Part shown: positions 26,182 to 35,413 of the stretch, piece by piece
Layout: the number at the start of each line of letters is the position of its first letter
Position numbering within the stretch: the stretch's first letter is position 1
DNA from: Pirellulaceae bacterium
GTDB taxonomy: Bacteria; Planctomycetota; Planctomycetia; Pirellulales; Pirellulaceae
NCBI GenBank assembly: GCA_023382975.1
Contig: JAHDXO010000005.1
Span: 199,444-263,443 of the forward strand
Length of the DNA stretch: 64,000 nucleotides
Reading direction: 5' to 3'
Translations under genes and position numbers: made by a program
Notes under the pieces: generated by a model
What the model saw: the letters and a program-made list of their open reading frames with translations, nothing else
Told to the model about the DNA's origin: nothing
Databases searched by the model: none

Positions 26182-27414
26182 ATGACGAACTCACTCCGGC
26201 GCCTTGCCCGCACCGTCTTCGTTCTGTTTACGCTTATTTGTTTTTCTGGCGCCACGGCCTCGGCCGCTCATGAGGTCACCGTGCGAGTCGCGGCGGGCGA
26301 GCGGGATTGCATCGTGGCGCCGTTGATCGTTGAACTGCCGGCCGACTTGGTGGATGCGAAGAGTCTGGCTCTGACAGAGCAGGATTCGGATGTAGCAATC
26401 CCGGTCCAGCGCGTGCCAGGCAAACCCCAGGCGGCTTGGATGGTGACCGAGCTGAAGGCTGGCCAGTCGCGGACGTACAGGCTGGCGGCTTCCAATCGCG
26501 AAACGCCCGACGAGCAGCACGTCATCTGCCGCGACGACGGTCGGCGACTGAACATCGAGATCGACGGTCGGCCGGTGCTCTCGTACCACCACGCCGTTGC
26601 GCCGTCGCCGCAGGGAATTGCGGACGTGTTTGCCAAGAGCGGGCACATCCATCCGTTGCGGACTCCCTCGGGACGTTTGGTGAGCGACGACTTTCCGCCC
26701 GATCACGCTCACCAACACGGGGTCTTCTTCGCGTGGGTGAACACGACTTTCGAAGGGCGGGAGGTTGACTTCTGGAATCAGGGCAAGCGGCAGGGGAGCG
26801 TCGAACACGTTCGGACACTGCACGCGGTCAGCGGGCCGGTGTTCGCCCAATTCGCCGTCGTCTTGCGGCACAGCGATCTGACCGCGCCCGGCGGCCCGAA
26901 GCCAGTGCTCGAAGAGACATGGACCGTTCGCGTCTATCGCAGCGAATCGCCGTTTCTGATCGATCTGGAATCCGAGCAGCGCGCCGCGGGCGACAGGCCC
27001 TTGGTTATCAACGAGTATCATTATGGCGGCATGGGACTGCGCGGCGCGCGGCCGTGGTTAGGGCAGCCAGAGAGCGATTTCCTGACCAGTCTTGGCAAGA
27101 CACGAGCCGACGGGAACCACACCCGGGCCCGCTGGGTGATCGCTCACGGAACCAGCGACGGCGGTCCGGCGTCGGTCGTCGTCCTAGGCCATCCCGACAA
27201 CTTCCGCGCGCCGCAATCCGTCCGACTCCATCCGACGAAGCCCTATTTCTGTTTTGCGCCGATGGTTCTCGGGCAGTTCGAGATCGCCCCCGGCCGTCCC
27301 TACCGTTCGCAGTACCGCTTCGCCACCCACGACGGTTCTCCAGACGCGGATTTGGCCGAACGCCTCTGGCACGATTACGCCGAACCGCCCGCGATAACGA
27401 CCGTTGCGGAATAG
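26182..27414 (+). CDS. PmoA-like family exported protein (DUF6807)
   Basis: A 410-residue protein with a signal peptide (ARTVFVLFTLICFSGATASA). It matches the group usually annotated 'PmoA family protein', which is not related to particulate methane monooxygenase in function: conserved blocks are PVLSYHHAVAPSPQG, SGHIHPLRTPSGRLVSDDFP, DHAHQHGVFFAWVNTTFEGR, INEYHYGGMGLRG and KPYFCFAPMVLGQF. The His-rich DHAHQHG block suggests a metal or sugar site. It is typical of Planctomycetes and often sits among genes for glycan breakdown, as here beside a sialidase-like gene. The molecular function is not established. Confidence 0.85.
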   Translation: MTNSLRRLARTVFVLFTLICFSGATASAAHEVTVRVAAGERDCIVAPLIVELPADLVDAKSLALTEQDSDVAIPVQRVPGKPQAAWMVTELKAGQSRTYRLAASNRETPDEQHVICRDDGRRLNIEIDGRPVLSYHHAVAPSPQGIADVFAKSGHIHPLRTPSGRLVSDDFPPDHAHQHGVFFAWVNTTFEGREVDFWNQGKRQGSVEHVRTLHAVSGPVFAQFAVVLRHSDLTAPGGPKPVLEETWTVRVYRSESPFLIDLESEQRAAGDRPLVINEYHYGGMGLRGARPWLGQPESDFLTSLGKTRADGNHTRARWVIAHGTSDGGPASVVVLGHPDNFRAPQSVRLHPTKPYFCFAPMVLGQFEIAPGRPYRSQYRFATHDGSPDADLAERLWHDYAEPPAITTVAE

Positions 27415-27549
27415 CTGTGCATCGGGACGAGTCCTGTGTAGCCGTGTAATTCCAGTCGCGTCTTATAGGCCCTTTGCTCGTCGGCTTGAAACGGCCGGCC
27501 GGGGCAGGTAAGCTGCGGCCTGGAAAACGCCGGTATCGGAGAATGACGC

Positions 27550-30500
27550 ATGGCTGCACCTGCCGAACTGATTCGACTCGTGGACCAGTTCCGCGAGCAT
27601 CAAGCGACGTACATGTCGGACGAGTTCAATGAAGCCGCTGTGCGCATCCAGTTCATCGACCCGATGTTCGAACTGCTCGGTTGGGATGTTGCCAATCGCC
27701 AGGGATTTGCCGAAGCGTACAAGCACGTGGTCCACGAAGACTCGCTGAAGATCGGCGGATCCACCACGGCGCCGGACTATTCGTTCCGATTGGGCGGCGT
27801 GCGGAAGTTCTTTGTCGAGGCCAAGAAGCCGTCCGTCAAGATTAAGGACGCGGTCGCGCCGGCCTTCCAGTTGCGTCGCTATGCTTGGTCGGCCAAGTTG
27901 CCGCTGAGCATCCTGACGGATTTCGAAGAGTTCGCCGTGTACGACTGCCGAGTACGCCCGCAGAAGACGGACGGCCCGGCCACGGCCCGCACGATGTACG
28001 TCACATTCGACCAGTACGAGGAACGCTGGGACGAGATTGCGGCCATCTTCTCGCTCGATGCCATCCAGAAAGGCTCGTTCGACAAGTACGCCGATTCGAC
28101 CAAGAAGAAACGCGGCACCGCCGAAGTGGATGCGGCGTTTCTGGACGAGATCGAATCGTGGCGCAGCGAACTGGCCCGGAACTTGGCGCTTCGCAACAAG
28201 AACCTGCCGCAGCGCGAATTGAACGAGGCCGTGCAGAAGACCATCGACCGCATCGTCTTTCTGCGGATGTGCGAAGACCGGGGAATCGAACCGTACGGGC
28301 GATTGCAGCCGCTGTTGAACGGTCCGGACGTATATGCTCGCTTGGGGCAAATGTTTCGCGATGCCGACGACCGCTACAATTCGGGCCTGTTCCACTTCTC
28401 GCCGGACAGGGACCGTGCCCAGTCGCCCGACGAATGGACGCTGACGCTGTCAATCGACGATGGCGTGCTGAAGGAGATCATCCGCAAGCTGTACTACCCG
28501 GAGAGTCCCTACGAGTTCTCCGTGCTTCCGGCGGATATCCTCGGTCAGGTTTACGAGCAGTTTCTGGGCAAGGTCATACGCTTGACTGCCGGCCACCGGG
28601 CGGTGGTCGAAGACAAGCCCGAGGTGAAGAAAGCGGGCGGCGTGTTCTACACGCCGACGTACATCGTCGATCACATCGTTCAGAACACCGTCGGCAGGTT
28701 GCTGGAGGACAAGACGGCGTACGAGGTGGCGGCTCGAACACCGACCTGGAAACCCGCCAAGGGCCACCGGCCGCTCAGCGTTCTGGATCCAGCCTGCGGC
28801 AGCGGATCGTTCCTGATCGGCGCGTATCAATATCTGCTGGACTGGTATCGCGACTGGTTCGTCGCCGACGGTCCTGCCCGTCACAAGAACCGCATCTACC
28901 AGAACCGACAGGGGCACTGGCGTCTGACCACGGCCGAGCGCAAGCGCATCCTGGTCGACCACATCTACGGAGTGGACATCGACCCGCAGGCCGTCGAGGT
29001 GACCAAGCTCTCGCTGTTGCTGAAAGTGCTGGAAGCGGAAACCAAGGAGAGCATCGAATCGCAGCGCCGCTTGTTCCACCAGCGAGCCCTGCCCGATCTG
29101 GCCAACAACATCAAGTGCGGCGACAGCCTGATCGGCCCCGACTTCTACCGCGGCAAGCAACTCGATTTGTTCGACGCCGAAGAGCGGATGCGGATCAACG
29201 TCTTCGATTGGCAAGCCGAGTTTCCGGAGACCATGCAGTCCGGCGGCTTCGATGCGGTGATCGGGAATCCACCGTACATCCGCATTCAGGCGATGAAGGA
29301 ATGGGCTCCCGCCGAAGTCGATTTCTACAAGCAGCAGTACCAGTCGGCCAGTAAAGGGAACTACGACATCTACGTTGTTTTCGTCGAGCGAGGTCTGACG
29401 CTGCTGAACCGCGCGGGGCTGCTGGGCTTCATTTTGCCGCACAAGTTCTTCGGCGCTCAGTACGGCGCCCCGTTGCGCACTTTATTGACCAAGGGACGGC
29501 ATCTAACGCAGATCGTCCATTTCGGGGCGCAGCAGGTCTTCACGTCAGCGACCACGTACACGTGTTTGTTGTTCCTCACCAAACGCCGCAGCCGTCGTTG
29601 CCGGTTCGTTCAAGTACACGATCTGAACCACTGGATCGCGACCGGCCAAGGCGAACGAGGCGAATTGCTTGCCGATGAGATCAACGGCATCGCTTGGAAC
29701 ATCCAGGTTGGTCCGGCCGCAAAAGTGATGAAGCGACTCACTCAGTCGCCTGTCAAACTAATGGACTTGACGCATCTGTTCGTCGGATTGCAGACCGATG
29801 CCGATGACGTCTTCATTCTGGAGGAAGTGCAACGTCAGGGAGCCAAGGTGCTGTGCGCGTCGCGAGCCACTGGCGAGAACCACTGGTTCGAAACCGGGCA
29901 TTTGAAGCCGTTTCTCAAAGGCTCGCTCGATGTTCGGCGGTACGGGTTCTCCAATGCGGTCAAGTATCTTCTTTTTCCGTACCGGAACACGGCGAAGGAA
30001 TCCCGATTGATCCCGGAGGACGAGTACGCAGCGCAATATCCTCTGACCTGGGACTATCTGCTCAGCAATCGTCTTCGATTGGCCCGACGAGCAAAGGGCA
30101 GTTTGGGATCCGCCTGGTACGGCTACGTGTACAAAAAAAACCACTTGCGTTTCGAGCAACCGAAGATCCTCGCTCCGGCCATTGCCGCGGGGGCTTGTTT
30201 CGCCTGGGACGCGGCGGGATCGTATTACTTCGTCGGAAGCGGCGGGGGCGGGGGTGGCGGATACGGGATCGTCCTGAAACCCGAAGCGGAGTGGTCGCCG
30301 CTGTATCTGCTGGGCCTGCTGAATTCGAAACTTGTCACGTTCTGGCTCAAACGCACCAGCACGGTTTTCCGAGGCGGCTATCTGGCTCTGAACCGCCAGT
30401 ACATCCAGGAGATCCCGCTGGTGCCTCCAACGAGCGGCATTACGTCCCGACCGTCTGTTTCCGAGCGGCTTCAACAGTTGGTCCAGCAAATGCTCGCGTT

Positions 30501-30663
30501 GCACGCCCAGACGCCGCCTCGTTCCGAGCACGAGAGATCATCGCTGTCCCGCCAGATCGCCGCCACGGACGCCGAGATCGATCAACTGGTCTACGAACTG
30601 TACGGCCTGACCGACGACGAGATCCGCATCGTCGAGCAAGCCACGGCGGCCATCGCCAAATAA
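27550..30663 (+). CDS. Fused restriction endonuclease and N6-adenine DNA methyltransferase (type IIG/Eco57I-like)
   Basis: A 1037-residue single-chain restriction-modification enzyme. The N-terminal nuclease has a PD-(D/E)xK signature: P75-D76, then E90-x-K92 (PDYSFRLGG...FFVEAKKPS). A helical connector follows. The methyltransferase core has the SAM-binding motif DPACGSGSF at 413-421 and the catalytic NPPY at 573-576 (VIGNPPYIRI), both typical of N6-adenine gamma-class enzymes. The C-terminal third is a TaqI/Eco57I-like DNA-recognition domain, with a glycine run (SGGGGGGGYGIVL) and FRGGYLALNRQYI, and a coiled-coil tail. No separate specificity or translocase gene is adjacent. It converges with the NACHT operon, making a defence island. 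The start is well placed behind GGAGAATGACGC. Confidence 0.92.
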   Translation: MAAPAELIRLVDQFREHQATYMSDEFNEAAVRIQFIDPMFELLGWDVANRQGFAEAYKHVVHEDSLKIGGSTTAPDYSFRLGGVRKFFVEAKKPSVKIKDAVAPAFQLRRYAWSAKLPLSILTDFEEFAVYDCRVRPQKTDGPATARTMYVTFDQYEERWDEIAAIFSLDAIQKGSFDKYADSTKKKRGTAEVDAAFLDEIESWRSELARNLALRNKNLPQRELNEAVQKTIDRIVFLRMCEDRGIEPYGRLQPLLNGPDVYARLGQMFRDADDRYNSGLFHFSPDRDRAQSPDEWTLTLSIDDGVLKEIIRKLYYPESPYEFSVLPADILGQVYEQFLGKVIRLTAGHRAVVEDKPEVKKAGGVFYTPTYIVDHIVQNTVGRLLEDKTAYEVAARTPTWKPAKGHRPLSVLDPACGSGSFLIGAYQYLLDWYRDWFVADGPARHKNRIYQNRQGHWRLTTAERKRILVDHIYGVDIDPQAVEVTKLSLLLKVLEAETKESIESQRRLFHQRALPDLANNIKCGDSLIGPDFYRGKQLDLFDAEERMRINVFDWQAEFPETMQSGGFDAVIGNPPYIRIQAMKEWAPAEVDFYKQQYQSASKGNYDIYVVFVERGLTLLNRAGLLGFILPHKFFGAQYGAPLRTLLTKGRHLTQIVHFGAQQVFTSATTYTCLLFLTKRRSRRCRFVQVHDLNHWIATGQGERGELLADEINGIAWNIQVGPAAKVMKRLTQSPVKLMDLTHLFVGLQTDADDVFILEEVQRQGAKVLCASRATGENHWFETGHLKPFLKGSLDVRRYGFSNAVKYLLFPYRNTAKESRLIPEDEYAAQYPLTWDYLLSNRLRLARRAKGSLGSAWYGYVYKKNHLRFEQPKILAPAIAAGACFAWDAAGSYYFVGSGGGGGGGYGIVLKPEAEWSPLYLLGLLNSKLVTFWLKRTSTVFRGGYLALNRQYIQEIPLVPPTSGITSRPSVSERLQQLVQQMLALHAQTPPRSEHERSSLSRQIAATDAEIDQLVYELYGLTDDEIRIVEQATAAIAK

Positions 30664-30726
30664 CGCGGCCACTGCTTCTGCTGCGAATGAGCATCGTTTC
30701 AAGGGGCCTCACGCGATGCGTTCGGA

Positions 30727-31095
30727 TCACGAAACAAGCTGGACGGGCTGGTCTTCGAGAATGGCTTTCACGGCGTCTGACGCGGAAAGGGCCATGATCC
30801 CGTCAGGGTTCGTTTCAACCGGTAGCGAGCCAAGAGCGTCCGGTTGGTCGGCCAAACGCGTGCCGCCCGTTTCGCCCAAGATGCGGTCGATCTCAGGCAT
30901 TCGCGTCGCGAACCATTGGCGATGCGCTTCCGCCAAATTGCGGCGGTCCTCTCCGGACAGCCTCCGACGCTGTCCCGTACCGGACACTTGCGGTTGCAGC
31001 AGCACGATGGCACGCATCCGCTCGCGAGGCGGCCGATGTTCCATTCGCGAACGCAAGGCGTCGCTGACTTTTTCCTCTTCACATCGCTTCGTCAT
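30727..31095 (-). CDS. Small hypothetical protein of the NACHT-subtilase operon
   Basis: A 122-residue soluble charged protein that I do not recognise. It starts 12 bases after the protease stop codon, so it belongs to the same operon. The N-terminal 70 residues are rich in Arg/Glu and probably helical (MTKRCEEEKVSDALRSRMEH; EDRRNLAEAHRQWFATRMPE); the C-terminal ~45 residues are less charged. Possible roles in such an operon are protease inhibitor or immunity factor, substrate, or adaptor. None can be chosen from sequence. Confidence 0.6.
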   Translation of the reverse strand: MTKRCEEEKVSDALRSRMEHRPPRERMRAIVLLQPQVSGTGQRRRLSGEDRRNLAEAHRQWFATRMPEIDRILGETGGTRLADQPDALGSLPVETNPDGIMALSASDAVKAILEDQPVQLVS

Positions 31096-31107
31096 GATTT
31101 GATTTCC

Positions 31108-32481
31108 TTACAGCGCTTCCAATGCTGCTGCCGGTTGGATCAAGCCCATTCCCCAACGATTATCGGGCCGCAGGTCGCTTCCCGCGGGATGACTGGCCGT
31201 ACCTTTTATCGCTTCGATCACTTGCTGGACGGTGGCCGCAGGCTTTGCCGATAGCAGCAGCGCTGCCACTCCCGCCACATGCGGTGCCGCCATCGAAGTC
31301 CCCGACATGTAATTGAAATCGACAATGCCACCGTCCGGTTGATCCTGCGGGGGAATCGCCGACAGAACTTGATGCCCCGGAGCTGCCACATCGGGCTTGG
31401 TCACCAGTGCTGGCTCCTCGCCCGGAAACACGAGACTCGCGCCGGAACTGAATGCGGTGACGCCCACTTTGCCACCCGAACCGCGGAGTTTCTCGACGGC
31501 CCCAACCGACAGTGCATTATAGATGTTGCCTGGGCAACTGGCATTCCCGTAATTCTCATTTCCGACCGAAACGACTGGCAAAATTCCGTACTCGTCCAGA
31601 ATCCATTTGAATATCTCACCGAATTTGGGTTCGTAGTAGGTGAATCCGAGCGACATGTTGATGATGTCTGCTCCGTTCTCTGCGGCCCACGCAATTCCTT
31701 CGATCACAGTCCGTAGCGTCGCACTGCCGACCAGCACCGCGGCCACCAGCAACTTGGCTTCCGGCGCTACCCCCACTGAAATTTTGCCCGCTACCTTGCC
31801 ACCAGCGATTGTCCCGCAGACGTGGGTTCCGTGTTGGTCTCCGTCAAACGCCGCGTCCGTTGTAATCCGTCGGCCCAACGGATCAATCATGATGAACTGC
31901 TCGATAGCCGTATCCCCGTTCCGCCGAAATACCGGGTGTGGCCCATGTACGCCCGTATCCAACACGGCGACACGGATGTCTTTGCCCTTTGTCGTTTCCC
32001 ACAACTTGGGAATACCCAGTTGCCGCAAGCCCCATGTTGCTTCCTGGTTTCGTTCGTCCTTGAAGAGGCTAAGGTAATCGACCTCCTTCGGCCTAATGAG
32101 ATGGATCTTCTGGTTCGGCATCACCGCAACGACGCGTGGATCGTCCACCAACGCCTTGAGTGTCTTCCGGGTGACCTGCATCATTTGCACGGGAATCACG
32201 CCGTCCGCGATGGATTCCACAACGAGACTCCCCGTTTTCGGAGCCATGGACTTTGCAGCCCGACGATAACTCGCCGCAACATCCGGTTCAACCGATTGTT
32301 GGGCGTGTGCCATTTGCTTGATGTAGTCCAGTCGCGTCTTTAGGCGCCTGAGCGAGCCACGCAACGGCTTATCGTTGCGCTCGGGACCGCGGGAGAACAC
32401 AATCGCCTCGCGCCGGTCATCCGGCCCGGCTTTCGACAAAAACGACTCGAACGCCGGAGAGATCTTCTGAGATTCGCTCAT
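31108..32481 (-). CDS. Subtilisin-like serine protease (S8), probably cytosolic
   Basis: A 457-residue S8 protease with a full catalytic set: D175 (VAVLDTGVHG), H217 (DQHGTHVCGTIAGG), oxyanion N308 (VVSVGNENYGN) and S396 (YMSGTSMAAPHVAG). Residues ~20-130 resemble an I9-type prodomain, so it may be made as a zymogen. The ATG at 32481 follows GAGGAAG and lies two bases after the NACHT gene; no signal peptide or membrane segment exists in this or the longer reading, so it should remain inside the cell. That is unusual for subtilases, which are mostly secreted. The tight linkage to a NACHT NTPase suggests the protease is the effector released or activated on infection sensing. This role is inferred. 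Confidence 0.88.
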   Translation of the reverse strand: MSESQKISPAFESFLSKAGPDDRREAIVFSRGPERNDKPLRGSLRRLKTRLDYIKQMAHAQQSVEPDVAASYRRAAKSMAPKTGSLVVESIADGVIPVQMMQVTRKTLKALVDDPRVVAVMPNQKIHLIRPKEVDYLSLFKDERNQEATWGLRQLGIPKLWETTKGKDIRVAVLDTGVHGPHPVFRRNGDTAIEQFIMIDPLGRRITTDAAFDGDQHGTHVCGTIAGGKVAGKISVGVAPEAKLLVAAVLVGSATLRTVIEGIAWAAENGADIINMSLGFTYYEPKFGEIFKWILDEYGILPVVSVGNENYGNASCPGNIYNALSVGAVEKLRGSGGKVGVTAFSSGASLVFPGEEPALVTKPDVAAPGHQVLSAIPPQDQPDGGIVDFNYMSGTSMAAPHVAGVAALLLSAKPAATVQQVIEAIKGTASHPAGSDLRPDNRWGMGLIQPAAALEAL

Positions 32482-32483
32482 GT

Positions 32484-35297
32484 CTATTTCTTCCTCTTGG
32501 TACGAGATCGAATTGAGACCTTGGTGGCTGATGGATTCCGTCCTTTCGTGGCAACCGATTCGGAGGGCGATCCCAACGCTTCCGCCCATGCAACCATCGC
32601 CTCACCATCGATTCGGGTGTGGGGATCGTCCGTGTTTGCGCGACACATTGTGGCAAATTCGTGTGCCCGTTCCTTCACCTGCTGTAGCACTCGCGGGTCG
32701 AGATCATCAACAACAGAAGACTGCATGAACACGTGTCTCATGTGTGGCGGTCCCGCATCTTTCCGCTCGATCATGCTGTCCAGTATTGATATCAGTACCC
32801 GGACCGAGGCAGTGTCGAATGTTCTTTCAAGACCGATCACGGCCAACAAAGCGATACTGCCCTGACATTTGTATCTTGGGCCGTTCGGGAACTCGGGACC
32901 TGGCGAACGGTAGCACGTCGAGGCTTGTGTCCAATTCGCGACTCTCTCCGCCGGACCGAATAGGTGCAGTAGATATACGCACTCGCTAAGGGCGATCGGA
33001 TTCATCTGCTTCCAATTCTCGAGACGCCGCCACAGACTATCGAGATCAATACTGCCGGGAGACCGTAGCAAGTATTGAAGGGAATTCGAAGTGGAAAGTT
33101 GGCACTTCGTATACCCTAACAAAGCGTTTGCCTTGGCCATCAGTTCGGTGCTGTTGAAGCCTCGGAAACGATCTTGAACAAGTCCTTCCCCAGGAAGTTC
33201 AAGTATCCGCGTCAATACTCTTTGCCGAAGCGACTTATCCCGACCGATCTCGCGCAAGGACGTCAAATAGGCGTCGTTCAATACCTCGGCAAGTTCAAGT
33301 GACTCTTCGTACGATATCAATTGCTCAACAATCTCGCGAGCCACTTGACGCGACGACATGCCGCAGAGCAGCGGCAGGACCTCGCGCCATCGCGTGTCTT
33401 CGTAGTTGCGGAGCAATTCGTCGCGAGTGATTTTGACTTCGTTGCCCTGATCCACCGCCAGGGCCGCCAAGTACTCTTGGAAAGTCAGGTGTGCAAAGGC
33501 AAAAACGGCGGGACGTCGCTCCAATAACAGACCTGTACGATACCGGATGTGCTGCAGCAGCGTTTCGGCATCTTGCTGGCGTCCCAATGCCCTGGCAAAG
33601 ACCTGGCGGATGCGGTTCTCGGAGAATTCTGCACGGCCTTCCGCCTGCATCGCAATCGCCACCTCGCGGCAAGCACGCAGTTTCTCGGTCAGCGAGAAGC
33701 TGGAACGGATCCCCCGACGTTGGTCCCAATTGTGAAGAAGCCCCTCGACGCACATCCGATACAGGATGACGCGATCGTCGGGCAGTCGGCCATGTTCGAA
33801 GGCATTGACGAGGCAGATCGCCGAGAGCATCAAGGGATTCCTCGCCAAATCGCGGATGTACGGATGTTGCCGGACCTGTTCCACGACGTTTTGCCCATCC
33901 CTATGGCCTTCCCGTTGCGCTTCGGATGCAGGTTCGTTGCGAGCCAGACGGACGGCCGTACACCAGTGTTGAGCGTACTCGGCGATTTGCTGTTGAGTGA
34001 AATCCTCGACATCGAATTCCTGGAACTTCGGTCGCTTCAGCCAATCAGGCGGATATCCCACAGGACGTGACGACACGAGGTAGCGGCATTTGGGATACCG
34101 CTTGCACAGCTCCTTCAACCAGGGAAGAAGCTTCTTGTCGCGAACCTCCGGTTCCGTTTCATCCAAACCGTCGATCATCAGCAGAACTCGGCCTTTTTTC
34201 ATCTGCCGTTCGACCCAGCCCGCTGGCATCTCGTTAGCCCACGCTTCACTGGCCGTCGCTTTGGCAATGATGGCTCGGCCCGTCGGTGGATCGGTATCGA
34301 ACTGACGCACGCGGAGGAGAATGGGGATGGCTTGGCCTTCGCCCGACGTGAGAACACAATCCTTCGCTTCGGCCACTTGCAGTTGCAGCCACTCTAGAAA
34401 GGTTGACTTGCCTGCTCCCGGCGGTCCAACGAGCACTGCACGCGATGCTTGCTGAACAGCGTCCCACGCTGTAAGCACGTTCTTCGAATTGTCTGAAGCA
34501 TCTTGGGGGATGCCATGTTGGTGCATTCGATTTGCGAATTCCCGCTTCAGATCGGACAGCATCAGAAGATCGTCAGCCGCTCGTTTGCTGAGTGCGCCGC
34601 CACCACCGGCGGCCTGCTTCCGCAAGCGAACGCGAGGCATCACAAACAAAGTCTTTAGATCGACGTTCAGATTCGTGGCCATGCGCACGGTACCGGCCTC
34701 GACGCCCAAGAACCGCTGCATCAAGTAGTCGCGATAGGTCAGTTCAAAACGCTCGTCAACACTGTTAATGCGTCCCGTGCCCAGCGTCTCGTATTGCTCC
34801 GCGATCTGCTCGAGCCGCGCGTTCAGTTGGCGGGGAACCTCGTAGGTGCGGGAGAAATTGTAACGTTTCCAGTCAGCTAACACGGGGGCGACTCGCATAA
34901 CAGCCTGAGTCACCACTCCGAACACCAGACGGTAGGTATTTTCGTGTCGAGCCGCGGTCACACACGAGGGAATCTGGACACTTTCCAGCAACTCGGCCGC
35001 GACCACTTCGTGCGTTTCGTTTGGATTGGCGATTCGTTCCCAGTCGTAGACCTCGGTCAACGGTCGCAGACCATCAAGCAAGCCTCGAAGCGTCGCTTCG
35101 GAGAGATCCTTCTTCGAGAGAAAGCGGGAAAGCGACTGCGAGGCAGTGTCCGCCAACTCCTCGATTTGCCGGGCCACACGCTTCCGATCGAGTTCCGTTC
35201 GAATGTCCGACAGCAGACGGGCCGTGAAAAGTCTTTGAAAGACGTCACCGAAGAACTGAACCACGTGGTTCTGCAATTCCAGAAGCTGGATTGGCAT
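32484..35297 (-). CDS. NACHT-domain NTPase (bacterial NLR-like)
   Basis: A 937-residue protein with NACHT motifs: Walker A at 291-299 (GPPGAGKST) and Walker B at 372-380 (LLMIDGLDE, with the extra acidic residues typical of NACHT), followed by CRYLVSSRPVGYP (sensor region) and HPYIRDLARNPLMLSAICLV. Residues 1-280 are an all-helical N-terminal region. The C-terminal ~400 residues are helical with no clear LRR or TPR signature, and the tail is basic (SIRSRTKRKK). It is the first gene of a three-gene operon with a subtilase and a small protein. Bacterial NACHT proteins of this build are known phage-defence sensors; no nuclease or other effector is visible in this chain, which fits an effector supplied in trans. 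Confidence 0.88.
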   Translation of the reverse strand: MPIQLLELQNHVVQFFGDVFQRLFTARLLSDIRTELDRKRVARQIEELADTASQSLSRFLSKKDLSEATLRGLLDGLRPLTEVYDWERIANPNETHEVVAAELLESVQIPSCVTAARHENTYRLVFGVVTQAVMRVAPVLADWKRYNFSRTYEVPRQLNARLEQIAEQYETLGTGRINSVDERFELTYRDYLMQRFLGVEAGTVRMATNLNVDLKTLFVMPRVRLRKQAAGGGGALSKRAADDLLMLSDLKREFANRMHQHGIPQDASDNSKNVLTAWDAVQQASRAVLVGPPGAGKSTFLEWLQLQVAEAKDCVLTSGEGQAIPILLRVRQFDTDPPTGRAIIAKATASEAWANEMPAGWVERQMKKGRVLLMIDGLDETEPEVRDKKLLPWLKELCKRYPKCRYLVSSRPVGYPPDWLKRPKFQEFDVEDFTQQQIAEYAQHWCTAVRLARNEPASEAQREGHRDGQNVVEQVRQHPYIRDLARNPLMLSAICLVNAFEHGRLPDDRVILYRMCVEGLLHNWDQRRGIRSSFSLTEKLRACREVAIAMQAEGRAEFSENRIRQVFARALGRQQDAETLLQHIRYRTGLLLERRPAVFAFAHLTFQEYLAALAVDQGNEVKITRDELLRNYEDTRWREVLPLLCGMSSRQVAREIVEQLISYEESLELAEVLNDAYLTSLREIGRDKSLRQRVLTRILELPGEGLVQDRFRGFNSTELMAKANALLGYTKCQLSTSNSLQYLLRSPGSIDLDSLWRRLENWKQMNPIALSECVYLLHLFGPAERVANWTQASTCYRSPGPEFPNGPRYKCQGSIALLAVIGLERTFDTASVRVLISILDSMIERKDAGPPHMRHVFMQSSVVDDLDPRVLQQVKERAHEFATMCRANTDDPHTRIDGEAMVAWAEALGSPSESVATKGRNPSATKVSIRSRTKRKK

Positions 35298-35413
35298 GAA
35301 TCGGATCCCTGGTTCCGTGCCGGAGAAGCGTGGAAAACGAAATGCGACGTTCCTCCATGTCGTATTTGTTCTGGTGCCCGCTGGAACAGCGACCAGAAGT
35401 TCATGCCGAAATT

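Noticed and set aside
26182..27414. Methane monooxygenase subunit, as the name 'PmoA family' implies
   Set aside because: The protein is soluble and exported with a single signal peptide and no multi-pass membrane core; the family name is historical.
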